A DNA stretch of 42,539 bases, taken from contig JAPPLM010000071.1 in the NCBI GenBank assembly GCA_028874195.1, positions 1 through 42,539 on the forward strand. Direction: 5' to 3'. The stretch comes from Chloroflexota bacterium (GTDB lineage: Bacteria; Chloroflexota; UBA11872; VXOZ01). Made by a program: the position numbers and the translations under genes. Below are positions 26,027-33,991 of the stretch, one piece after another (the stretch's first letter is position 1; the number at the start of each line of letters is the position of its first letter). A model generated the notes under the pieces. That model was not told the origin of the DNA, did no database searches, and worked only from the letters and a program-made list of their open reading frames with translations.

Positions 26027-26887
26027 TCACACCGGCGCCAGCGGCAAATCGAGAAACTCCGCAAACACTTCCAGGTAGGGTTCGCCGCCGGCGTAGTGGA
26101 CATCGTTGTGGTCCGCGCCGCGGACTATATAGAGCTGCTTAGGCTCGTTGGCGGCCGCGTGCAATTCGTCGGCATGACGCGTCGGCACGGTCCGGTCGCG
26201 ATCCCCGTGAATGATCAGAACCGGCGAATTGACCGCGGCGAGGTGCTCGCGGCTGCTATACCGCGTGTAGAGCAGGGGGCCCAGCGGCAGGAACGGGAAT
26301 TGCACGCGCGCCATGTCCGGCGTCGAGGTGAAGGAGGACTCCAGGATCAGCCGGTAGGGCGCATTTTCAGTAGCAAGGTGCGACGCCACCGCGCCGCCCA
26401 GCGACCTGCCGTAGTAGACGATACGGTCGGAGTTCACGTCGTCGCGGCTGTGCAGATATGCCAGCGCGTCGCGCGCGTCCTGGTAAAGGCCCTCCTCAGA
26501 GGGCTTGCCGGAGCTCTGCCCGTACCCCCGGTAGTCGAAAATGAAGAAGCTGACCCCCATCCGGTCGTGCAAAAGCTTGATGAACTCCACCCGCCCGGGA
26601 TGCGATAGGTTGCTGGCGTTGCCGTGGAACCAGAGGATGGTGACATCAGTGCGACCGGGGACGAACCACCCGTGCAGCCGCCCCTCTTCCCCAAACCGGA
26701 CCTCATCATAAGCGAGCCCGAGGTCTGCCGGCGTCATGTAGATCTCGTGATCGGGAAAGTAGATGAAGACGTCTTCCAGCCGCATGACGCGCGCCAGCAC
26801 AACCAGACCGGCAAGTACAGCTATTACGATAAGAAAACCTGTGCCCATATCCCGTATGAGTCTGCTGAATGCAACAAGGATTGGCAT
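26027..26887 (-). CDS. Alpha/beta hydrolase, BEM46/ABHD13-like
   Basis: A 286-residue protein with an N-terminal membrane anchor (about residues 17-34, GFLIVIAVLAGLVVLARV) and an alpha/beta hydrolase domain facing either side. The oxyanion and nucleophile region reads WFHGNASNLS, then YYGRSLGGAVASHLA with the nucleophile serine, HGDRDRTVP with the acid and GADHNDV with the histidine. Bitopic hydrolases of this group are poorly characterised; acyl thioesterase or esterase roles are known for eukaryotic relatives. The start is uncertain, since ATGs at 26887 and 26848 both lack a clear ribosome binding site. Confidence 0.88.
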   Translation of the reverse strand: MPILVAFSRLIRDMGTGFLIVIAVLAGLVVLARVMRLEDVFIYFPDHEIYMTPADLGLAYDEVRFGEEGRLHGWFVPGRTDVTILWFHGNASNLSHPGRVEFIKLLHDRMGVSFFIFDYRGYGQSSGKPSEEGLYQDARDALAYLHSRDDVNSDRIVYYGRSLGGAVASHLATENAPYRLILESSFTSTPDMARVQFPFLPLGPLLYTRYSSREHLAAVNSPVLIIHGDRDRTVPTRHADELHAAANEPKQLYIVRGADHNDVHYAGGEPYLEVFAEFLDLPLAPV

Positions 26888-27010
26888 ATAGCTACAAATT
26901 CATCATACTAGAGGAGGGCAAACGTGGAGATCTTAGACGTCGAATTGTGCGTTTGAGTTTCACGACCATCGCTATTAGACTCCCGCCACTGTTCGAAAGG
27001 CTGCACAGGA

Positions 27011-27706
27011 ATGGTGCCCAGTTTAGATACACACTCCGATGCCTGGCGAACCCTGCCAGCCTACACGGTGAGCGAAGCGGCAAGGCTAGCGGGTACGACT
27101 GCCCCTACCGTGCGCCGGTGGGTTTGGGGCAACGAAATCGCACCAGTGTTTGGCAAGCAGTCCAGCCCTTCCGACCAACCTGTGACAGTATCATTTCTCA
27201 TGTTGGCTGAAATCGTAGTAGCTGTGAACTTCCGCCGCAGCAATGTTAAGCTGGACACTGTGCGCAAAGCGCATGCATTTGCGCGTGAATTCCTAAAAGT
27301 TTCGCACCCATTTGCATTTAGTGAATTTGAGATGCTCGGCGGCCACATCATGCATGAGTTTTCCCTAGAGAGTGGGGAACCGCCTCTATACCGAGCATTG
27401 GACACCGAAGGCAAGCAGGTGGCATTACCGATGAAAGTATTGAAGCGTGTTCGACAGCTGGAGTTTGTTGAAGAGCAGGGGTTTGCAGCGCGCTGGTTTC
27501 CTCTTGGACGCGAAGTGCCGGTTGTGGTGGACCCACGTTTTGCCGCCGGCCGACCTTCAGTAGCGGGCAGAGGCATTCGAGCCGAGACTATTCTTACACG
27601 GTTCTTTAAGGGGCGTGAAAGCATCAGCGCCCTCGCTGAGGACTTTGATCTAGACACTAAAGTTGTAGAAATTATAATTCAAAACGAGAAGGCCCTTGCG
27701 GCGTGA
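27011..27706 (+). CDS. VapB45-like antitoxin with helix-turn-helix and DUF433 domains
   Basis: A 231-residue protein. The N terminus has a MerR-like helix-turn-helix (YTVSEAARLAGTTAPTVRRWV, residues 18-38). The C terminus has a DUF433 domain (FPLGREVPVVVDPRFAAGRPSVAGRGIRAETI and then a helix with SISALAEDFDLD). This two-domain layout is that of the antitoxin of the M. tuberculosis VapBC45 pair (Rv2018/Rv2019), as I recall it. Its stop overlaps the toxin start by four bases. The antitoxin probably binds its own promoter, but I can show no operator. Confidence 0.82.
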   Translation: MVPSLDTHSDAWRTLPAYTVSEAARLAGTTAPTVRRWVWGNEIAPVFGKQSSPSDQPVTVSFLMLAEIVVAVNFRRSNVKLDTVRKAHAFAREFLKVSHPFAFSEFEMLGGHIMHEFSLESGEPPLYRALDTEGKQVALPMKVLKRVRQLEFVEEQGFAARWFPLGREVPVVVDPRFAAGRPSVAGRGIRAETILTRFFKGRESISALAEDFDLDTKVVEIIIQNEKALAA

Positions 27707-28098
27707 TCCTTTTCTTCGATGAGGATATGGGTACGACTATTCCCAAGTTCCTCAGTGAAGCCGACAGAGACGTAGAAATAAAGTGGCTCCTTGACCTCTA
27801 TTCCAATGAAAACGACCCACGTCGCCAGGATGTTGGGTGGCTAGAAGAGGCAGGCCGAAATGGCTGGCTGGTGATTTCCTGCAACAAGAAAATTCTTAGT
27901 GTGGAGTTCGAGCGTCAGGCCATTCTTGAACACAAAGTGGGCATAGTTTTCTTTGCAAGCGGCCAGATCAGTCGCCTAACGATGATGCGTACGATCCTCA
28001 ATAAGTGGGATTGGCTCAAATCGGTAAACTCGACCTTGCCTCGACCGTTTGCCCAGTACATTTATGCCCGTGGTGGGACAAGGCAGGTTAGCCTGTAG
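27703..28098 (+). CDS. VapC45-like PIN-domain toxin
   Basis: A 131-residue PIN-like protein. It begins MILFFDEDMGTTIPKFL with the first acidic residues at positions 6-8, then has DVGWLEEAGRNGWLVIS, the segment that usually leads to the second conserved acid. Here the motif reads SCNKK where relatives have a T/S-x-D-x-x pattern, so an asparagine replaces the acid. The toxin could be weakened or use another residue. GTG start overlaps the antitoxin stop (GTGA). Confidence 0.75.
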   Translation: MILFFDEDMGTTIPKFLSEADRDVEIKWLLDLYSNENDPRRQDVGWLEEAGRNGWLVISCNKKILSVEFERQAILEHKVGIVFFASGQISRLTMMRTILNKWDWLKSVNSTLPRPFAQYIYARGGTRQVSL

Positions 28099-28154
28099 TT
28101 CAATACATGCTTCTCTACTCCCCGCGTATCAGACCAGGGTAACACTTGGCAAGT

Positions 28155-29048
28155 CTACCCTCGGTCGGGGATGTGCTGGTTGGCGTGCCAGAAGGAATCT
28201 TCCGGCAGCGGGTCCGGGGACTGCTGCATCGAGTTGAAATTTCTCAACGCCGGGCGCACGTCTTCTTCCCAGATGTCCTCGATGTCCGCAAAGGTCAGTC
28301 GCGTGCGCGCGGGTTGCACGCGGTCGTATTCCGCTAGCAGTTCCTTGGCGCTTGCGCCGAGGCTGGCCACGATGTCGGCGTGCATGCGTTCACCGGCGCG
28401 GCGGTCGGATTCTGTGGCATCGTCGCCCATGGCAAAGTGCGGGCCGGGCGTGCCTGCAGGCGGAATGCGGGTCAGGTCCACGCCGCCCGGTGTCACCGAC
28501 CACAACAGCGACGTTTCGCCGCGGCCGGCGTGACCGCCTATGCCTCCGTCATCTTCAAAACGCGGCTCATCCGTGCCCATGCCAATCGGCATGTGGCAGT
28601 GCAGCCGGGTCGCCACGTGCCGTTGCATGATCTCCAGGAAAACGGGTATGTCCGGACTGTGGGGTCCGGCGTGACCGGAGAAGATAATGGCGCCGTGAAA
28701 CCCGTGGGCGTCTACGGCGCGGATGTGGTAGCTCATGTTCTTGAAGAACATCCACGGCGGGATGGAAGTGAGCCACGTGCGGTTATTGCCAATGGTGCGG
28801 GCTCCCCAATTCGCGGACGTTCCCGCCTCGTGATTGTGCCAGTACGTGGTCGGCATCACGATGCCGCCGAATTGTTCCGCCGCCTGGCGCATGTGGCCCT
28901 CAGGCCGCAACGCGTCACACCCCACCACGTTCTGCGGCCCATGCGGCTCGCACAACCCATAGGGCATGTACACCACCGGAAACGCCGCAATCGCCGCTTC
29001 CAACTCATCCCGGAACATCAGTTCCCAACGCACTTCTCGCTGTTGCAT
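28155..29048 (-). CDS. Creatininase-family amidohydrolase
   Basis: A 297-residue protein. It has the metal-binding pattern of creatininases: CEPHGPQNVVGCDAL (E, H, D), SGHAG, and GGHAGRGETSLLW with its conserved histidine and glutamate. Members hydrolyse cyclic amides or act in mycofactocin or riboflavin-like pathways; this one has none of those neighbours. Length is slightly above the 240-260 usual, with the extra residues at the C-terminal end. The ATG at 29048 is the first of the frame. It opens a cluster of small-molecule genes. Confidence 0.85.
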   Translation of the reverse strand: MQQREVRWELMFRDELEAAIAAFPVVYMPYGLCEPHGPQNVVGCDALRPEGHMRQAAEQFGGIVMPTTYWHNHEAGTSANWGARTIGNNRTWLTSIPPWMFFKNMSYHIRAVDAHGFHGAIIFSGHAGPHSPDIPVFLEIMQRHVATRLHCHMPIGMGTDEPRFEDDGGIGGHAGRGETSLLWSVTPGGVDLTRIPPAGTPGPHFAMGDDATESDRRAGERMHADIVASLGASAKELLAEYDRVQPARTRLTFADIEDIWEEDVRPALRNFNSMQQSPDPLPEDSFWHANQHIPDRG

Positions 29049-29151
29049 GGTTCAAGACTCCTCGGGCGTGCCAATATGCCCTGTATTCATGGCTCTTTAG
29101 TTTGTATTTCCACTATGAGTGTAATGGCTTGGTTAGACACAGAACAGCGAT

Positions 29152-29880
29152 TCAGTCCAGTATGCTCGCCTTTACAAGGTCTGACAGTTGCCTGATGGTC
29201 ATGTCCGGGCGAACTGTAGAGCCATCCGGTGGACCGTTTCCCTGGGCATCTACCCAAACGGCGTAGATGCCCACCTGTTGCGCGCCGCGTATGTCGGCAT
29301 CCAGATTGTCGCCGACCATCCAGGCATCGGCAGGCTCCACACTTAGAGCATCAAGAGCGTGTTGGAAGACTCGCGCGTCCGGCTTGCCAATGCCAAATTC
29401 CCCCTCGATTTGAATGTGGTCGAAGAATGGCGCCAGGGAGAATCTTTCGATCTTCGCTCGCTGCCCCTCGGAGCTGCCATTCGTGAGCATCCCTAGGCGG
29501 CTATCCATATCCTTCAGTCGCTGCAGCGTTTCAATGGCACCCGGCAGCGGACTCACCGCTGCCTCTCTGATGTGATTGTACCGAGCGGCCATGCGGTGCA
29601 CGAGCGGCGTGTCCGTAATATCGAACCGAGCAAGGGCGCGCAGCACAATTTCGCGTGGAGCCAGACTGAAATGGAGACGGCCCCAACGGACGCGCTCCAT
29701 TTCACGCCAAAACCAGTCCCGTGAGTCCAAGAATGCAGCATGGAGCTCATGCAGGGGCACTGCTCCGAAATGGTCGGCAAACTCGCGGCTAATTTGCAGC
29801 CATTCGCCATCAGAGTCGCTGTTCAAGCTTAGGATGGTGTCGTCGAGATCGAGAAGGAGCGCTTTGGGGAGACTGTTCAT
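29152..29880 (-). CDS. HAD-superfamily hydrolase, YjjG/phosphoglycolate phosphatase-like
   Basis: A 242-residue HAD phosphatase. Motif I is LLLDLDDT (D11 nucleophile, D13 general acid), motif II is LTNGS, motif III is the lysine in GIGKPDARVF, and motif IV is GDNLDADIRGAQQVG. The helical cap sits between motif I and II (subfamily I). This layout fits YjjG-type nucleotidases and phosphoglycolate phosphatases; the substrate cannot be set. The start is ATG at 29880. Confidence 0.9.
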   Translation of the reverse strand: MNSLPKALLLDLDDTILSLNSDSDGEWLQISREFADHFGAVPLHELHAAFLDSRDWFWREMERVRWGRLHFSLAPREIVLRALARFDITDTPLVHRMAARYNHIREAAVSPLPGAIETLQRLKDMDSRLGMLTNGSSEGQRAKIERFSLAPFFDHIQIEGEFGIGKPDARVFQHALDALSVEPADAWMVGDNLDADIRGAQQVGIYAVWVDAQGNGPPDGSTVRPDMTIRQLSDLVKASILD

Positions 29881-30139
29881 GTGGGTAATTATAGTTGTGC
29901 AGACAGAGTGAAACCAAGGGGATTGTCATGTAGATGAGAATTGAGGACGGGATGACACGCTACCGCGCCGTTCGGCTATACTGCACAGAACAGCGCCACT
30001 CCCAGCAAAGACGTCTATGCAGCAAGTTAGTGTGTTACGCAATTGTCATAGCTAGCGTCTTGCAGCGAATTGAGGCATGGAGTCACGCGGTCTGCCTGTT
30101 AAAGGCAACTAGCAGTGAAGAAAATGAGGACAATCGAAT

Positions 30140-31048
30140 ATGGCAACCCTTACGTACGACGCCGAGAACAGCGTTTACGATTTTGAAACTTCCGAGTTGA
30201 AAGGCTCCCTGCGGGCGCATTCGCGGGACCCGCAGGTGGATATTCGGCATGGCATTAGCGATTTAGTGCATAAGCCGAGCGGGGTGTCAATCATCCATCC
30301 CAAGTACTCGGCGCTCAATCTCTTTCGGTTGTTTGCGACGCACTCGGGATTGGGCGAACCGCGTCTCTTTGAGAGGACGGCGAGCGCCGACGGCGACACG
30401 CTGACGGTGAATTGGGGACCGGCTGACGAGCACTTTGCCAGCATCGAGGCGGTGTATCAGATTAAGGAGCCTAACCTCATCGATCTGACGATCACGGTAA
30501 CCGCCGAGGCGACGTACGAGAGCTACGAGATCTTCCTTTCGAACTACTTCGATCCGCCGCTGCTGGCGCACGTCTACCTGGCGACGGAGCGTTATACCAA
30601 GGAACCCGATGAAGTGGAACTCGTCGCGCCTGTAGAGAACCCGGTCTTCAAGGGCGTGGGCCTGGTGTATACGCGGGACGCACACGCGGCGCGGCGCTGC
30701 GTGGACGGCCGCTGGGAACGCAAGGAAATGGGGCATCCCACCGCGCAATTCCGGCCCCAGCGCGAATACGCCGTGCCCGTGGCGTTTCAGGCCGATTTGG
30801 AGCGGCGCGTGGCAGCGGTGCTGATGTCGCGGCCCGAGGACTGCTTCGCCGTCACCAGCGGCTACAACACCGACGATCCCGAAGACGCCTGGAAGGTGCA
30901 GAATCCGCTCTATCTGTCGCTGTTTGGCAGTGATTTCGTGCCGGGCACGGAGCGTACAGCGCACGTGCGGCTGGCGATTACGGCGCTGGATGACGCAATG
31001 TCACAGCCGCTGGCGCTGTACCGGCAGTTTCTGGCGGACGTGGGGTGA
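30140..31048 (+). CDS. Conserved protein of unknown function, beta-rich
   Basis: A 302-residue soluble protein with no signal or membrane segment. It is rich in strand-forming segments (TLTYDAENSVYDFE, SGVSIIHPKYSALNLF, NLIDLTITVTAEATYESYEIFLSNYF). No catalytic motif stands out. Its place next to a Gfo/Idh/MocA oxidoreductase (31429) suggests a link to sugar or cyclitol breakdown. GAGGACAATC precedes the ATG. Confidence 0.75.
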   Translation: MATLTYDAENSVYDFETSELKGSLRAHSRDPQVDIRHGISDLVHKPSGVSIIHPKYSALNLFRLFATHSGLGEPRLFERTASADGDTLTVNWGPADEHFASIEAVYQIKEPNLIDLTITVTAEATYESYEIFLSNYFDPPLLAHVYLATERYTKEPDEVELVAPVENPVFKGVGLVYTRDAHAARRCVDGRWERKEMGHPTAQFRPQREYAVPVAFQADLERRVAAVLMSRPEDCFAVTSGYNTDDPEDAWKVQNPLYLSLFGSDFVPGTERTAHVRLAITALDDAMSQPLALYRQFLADVG

Positions 31049-31175
31049 TAGGCCGAGGGGAGAAAGGAACTTATCACGGGTTCTCCCCGGCTGTTTTGCA
31101 GAATGAAGTTGGTATCCCACTTCCCAATTGTCATTCTTAGTATGGTAGAGGGCTGGGACAAGCAGAGAAGATGGG

Positions 31176-31199
31176 TTCCCGTTTTCACGGGAATGACGG
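31176..31199. repeat. CGTCATTCC-type hairpin repeat, family B
   Basis: TTCCCGTTTTCACGGGAATG and then ACGG: arms TTCCCGT/ACGGGAA. Same family at 31351, 32719, 37723, 39025, 40103 and 42487. Confidence 0.7.
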
Positions 31200-31240
31200 A
31201 GGTAAGGACGCGACAATGACCACTGGTAGACACCTTCTTT

Positions 31241-31268
31241 GTAGCGCGGGGGCTTGTCCCACGCTCTT
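31241..31268. repeat. GTAG-headed REP, family A
   Basis: GTAGCGCGGGGGCTTGTCCC then ACGCTCTT: same hairpin as the other family A copies, with one change in the right arm. Confidence 0.65.
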
Positions 31269-31350
31269 GGGTGCGGCTATCGCCTGCGTCGAGGGAAGGG
31301 GTCTGGGTGTTGGCAGAATGCGGTTGAACCCGCGATGAAGAGCAGATGGA

Positions 31351-31377
31351 TTCCCGTTTTTACGGGAATGACGGATG
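31351..31377. repeat. CGTCATTCC-type hairpin repeat, family B
   Basis: TTCCCGTTTTTACGGGAATG, then ACGGATG. Near-identical to the copy at 31176. Confidence 0.7.
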
Positions 31378-31428
31378 AAGGTTTTACTACTTTAGTAATT
31401 GAACATCATTGACTAAGGATTAGACAGC

Positions 31429-32637
31429 ATGAAGAAGCTACGTATCGCCGTCATAGGCGCGGGATCGGAGCCCGGTGCGCGGGCGCGCGGATGGATTGAG
31501 ACCGTGGCCAGGCTCACCGACCACTTTGATCTCTGTGCCATCTGCGACATCAACCCGGTGGTAGCGAAAGAGATATCGGCGAAACACGGCGTGAAGCAGT
31601 CGTTTACCAATGTCGCCGCCACGCTGGACGAGGCCAATCCCGATCTGGCGCTCATTCTGGTGCCCACCGACGGGCAGTCGGCGGTGGCCGTGGAAGCGGC
31701 CAAGCGCGGCATCAACATCATTACTGAGATTCCCTATGGCATCACCCTGGAAGTCGGCGACGCTATCCGCGACGTCTGCCAGGAACACGGCGTGGTGTGG
31801 GAGATCGCCGAGCAGGTCTGGCTGTGGCCGCAGGAACAGCTCAAGGCCAAGATCGTCGAGTCCGGCTACATCGGAGAGGTCTCCATGAGCCGGCTCTGGT
31901 ACGCGAGCGGCGCGTACCACGGCTTCAACGCCGTGCGCATGATCCTGCAGGATTCGGTGCGGCGGGTGCTGGCCTACGTCACAGAATCGCCCACCGATCA
32001 GTACCTGACCTACGGCGGGGAACAGTCCACGTCGGTAGTCTGGGAAGCGATGTGGATCGAATACCTGCGGGGTACGATGTGCCTCTACGAGCGGGCGCCG
32101 CGGCCATTTTCCAAACACTCCCATCCCAATCTCTGGGAGATCGAAGGCGCCAGCGGGCACCTCGCCGGCCGCGACGTGGTGCTACTGGCAGGCGAACCCG
32201 ATCAGCCGCAGACAATTCGCGAACAGTACCTCAGTACCGGTGGCGAGCAGGTGCTGGACTACGTGTATCTGGACGGCGTGCCCGACTTACGATGGGAAAA
32301 CCCGTATAAGGCCTACGGCATCGGCAATCTGGACGACGTGGCAAAGTCGGAAATTCTTACAAGCACCCACCGCTCCATTACGGAAGGCACGCCGGTGCAA
32401 TACGGCCCGGCAGGCGCCCGCGCCGACTTGGAACTCTCGTTTGCTATGGCCGAAAGCCAGCGGCTGGGGAACACCTGGGTTGACGTGCCGCTGCCGGGTC
32501 CGACGGAACTCTCGGAGCGCATCGAGCGCATGTTCGTGGAGACCTACGGGCACGATCCCATTGCCGGTAGCCGTGAGTTGCTTGAGGTGCCGATCAGCCG
32601 TTTGGGCGTCTGGTGGCCGGCGGCGCAGTGGCTGTGA
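31429..32637 (+). CDS. Gfo/Idh/MocA family protein with an EIP replacing the EKP motif
   Basis: A 402-residue Rossmann-fold protein: MKKLRIAVIGAGSEPGARARGW, then LILVPTDGQSAVAVEAAKRG, then NIITEIPYGITLEVGDAI. The usual EKP motif of the family reads E-I-P here, so the conserved lysine is missing. A change of that lysine often goes with altered activity. AAGGATTAGACAGC precedes the ATG. It follows an unknown protein (30140) and precedes a C45-type hydrolase on the opposite strand. Confidence 0.85.
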   Translation: MKKLRIAVIGAGSEPGARARGWIETVARLTDHFDLCAICDINPVVAKEISAKHGVKQSFTNVAATLDEANPDLALILVPTDGQSAVAVEAAKRGINIITEIPYGITLEVGDAIRDVCQEHGVVWEIAEQVWLWPQEQLKAKIVESGYIGEVSMSRLWYASGAYHGFNAVRMILQDSVRRVLAYVTESPTDQYLTYGGEQSTSVVWEAMWIEYLRGTMCLYERAPRPFSKHSHPNLWEIEGASGHLAGRDVVLLAGEPDQPQTIREQYLSTGGEQVLDYVYLDGVPDLRWENPYKAYGIGNLDDVAKSEILTSTHRSITEGTPVQYGPAGARADLELSFAMAESQRLGNTWVDVPLPGPTELSERIERMFVETYGHDPIAGSRELLEVPISRLGVWWPAAQWL

Positions 32638-32639
32638 TA

Positions 32640-32658
32640 CGCAGGTTGGAAACCTGCG
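32640..32658. repeat. GTAG-headed REP, family F
   Basis: CGCAGGTTGGAAACCTGCG and then CTAC: a different hairpin from family A but with the same GTAG head on the minus strand. Confidence 0.65.
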
Positions 32659-32718
32659 CTACCGGAGGGCATAGCCGAGTCAGACGGACCTCATCACCAG
32701 TGAAAGTGGACTCCGTGT

Positions 32719-32750
32719 CCGTCATTCCCGCTCAAGCGGGAATCCATCTG
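32719..32750. repeat. CGTCATTCC-type hairpin repeat, family B
   Basis: TCCGTCATTCCCGCTCAAGC then GGGAATCCATCTG. Arms TTCCCGC/GCGGGAA, perfectly complementary. Confidence 0.7.
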
Positions 32751-32798
32751 CGCCACGCACACCCTTGATTCTCGCGGCAACCGGCATTTCTTGTCGGG

Positions 32799-33845
32799 CT
32801 ATACGCCGCTTGAGACATGCGCGGACTCAGCCGCGAAGGCGTACTCTTCGAACTCATTCTCGCACGGGCGCCCGTAGGCAATGAGCATGCGGCGCTCTGC
32901 GGGAATCATCACGTAGCCAATCACGGTGTGCATGTACGGCCCGTGCTGGCACATGGACGTGGGGTCGGCGTGGGCCCGCGCAATTGCAATCACTTGATTC
33001 AGTGAGTGGGGCTGCTCGGCGGTCAGCTTCTCCAACAAGCCGTAGCGGCCGTGGCTGTTGGCCATGAAGGACTCGTTGTTCGCGCGGAGCATGGGTTTCA
33101 CGTCTTCGACTAGGCAGTGGTTTGATGCCCAGATAGCGTGATCGTCGAGGCGGCGAATGCCCATGGCGGTCGGCGTGCGCTCGACGACCGCGCCGTTGCC
33201 GGCGGGATCGGTGAACACCATGTTGTGGCCGTGAGACATAATGGGCGTGCGCGCGACCAGCGCCAGAGCGTCGTCCACGTCATTGGGGTACTGCAGAAAA
33301 TAGCGCAGCACCACGTTGGCGGGCAGGCCGTGGTCCCAGTCGCTATCGGTATTGGGCAGGCTGCCGCCGCCGTAGGTGAGGCCCGCCTCGTTTATACCGG
33401 AATTCATCCACACGGTACCGGCCCACGTGACGCCAATGAAGTCGTGACCGGAGTCGGGATGAGCCTCCAGATAGACGTGAAACTTCAGGGCTTCGCGGCT
33501 TACGTCGTTGGACTTGTAGTGGATGATGCCGTGTTCGGGGGTGACGAGCACGAAATTCGTGCACGCCTGTTGCATGCGCCCCAACTCTTGGCAGGAATTG
33601 TAGGCGAGCAAATCGTCGTAACGCACGCCCGCGCCGTCGGCAATACCGTGGAGTTCTGCGAGCGCTTCCGGGAATACCCGCTCCATGTTGCGTTCGACTT
33701 GCCCGAGCACTCGCGCTTTGTGAGCGTCGGCGTATCTCCCCTCGGGGACTACAAACTGAATGGCATCCGCGACAAGGTCGGCGAACGCCTCACCCTGCTG
33801 GCGACCCATGTCATACGGAGTCCCAGTCAGAACTACCTTACGCAT
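32799..33845 (-). CDS. C45-family Ntn-hydrolase (acyl-CoA:6-APA acyltransferase-like)
   Basis: A 348-residue protein of the acyltransferase/C45 peptidase type. It has a pro-region with the family's QGEAFADLV and AELHGIADGAGVRYDDLLAYN. The predicted autocleavage-generated nucleophile is C95 in QQACTNFVLV. The beta-core follows, with EAGLTYGGGSLP, and ends with the conserved MHTVIGYVMIPAERRMLIAYG. Fungal relatives make penicillins; bacterial members are typically amidases or peptidases of unknown substrate. There is no signal peptide, so it acts in the cytosol. It starts at ATG 33845 and lies alone on the minus strand, next to a Gfo/Idh/MocA gene. Confidence 0.87.
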   Translation of the reverse strand: MRKVVLTGTPYDMGRQQGEAFADLVADAIQFVVPEGRYADAHKARVLGQVERNMERVFPEALAELHGIADGAGVRYDDLLAYNSCQELGRMQQACTNFVLVTPEHGIIHYKSNDVSREALKFHVYLEAHPDSGHDFIGVTWAGTVWMNSGINEAGLTYGGGSLPNTDSDWDHGLPANVVLRYFLQYPNDVDDALALVARTPIMSHGHNMVFTDPAGNGAVVERTPTAMGIRRLDDHAIWASNHCLVEDVKPMLRANNESFMANSHGRYGLLEKLTAEQPHSLNQVIAIARAHADPTSMCQHGPYMHTVIGYVMIPAERRMLIAYGRPCENEFEEYAFAAESAHVSSGV

Positions 33846-33991
33846 TGCTCTGTCCTCCTCGGCTGCAAACTGCCAGAGTTTATTCCACTACGGCCTTCAA
33901 TAGGAATATTGGCTGGGCCCAAGCTGCTTGAATTACCGGCATCCTCAGATGCCAGTGTAGACGCATCCGCGCGGGGTAGCTACTCTGGCGG

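Larger units (their letters stand above)
31049..31428. other. Intergenic region with REP elements
   Basis: Contains two CGTCATTCC-type hairpins (31176-31199, 31351-31377) and one family A REP (31241-31268). No gene. Confidence 0.5.
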
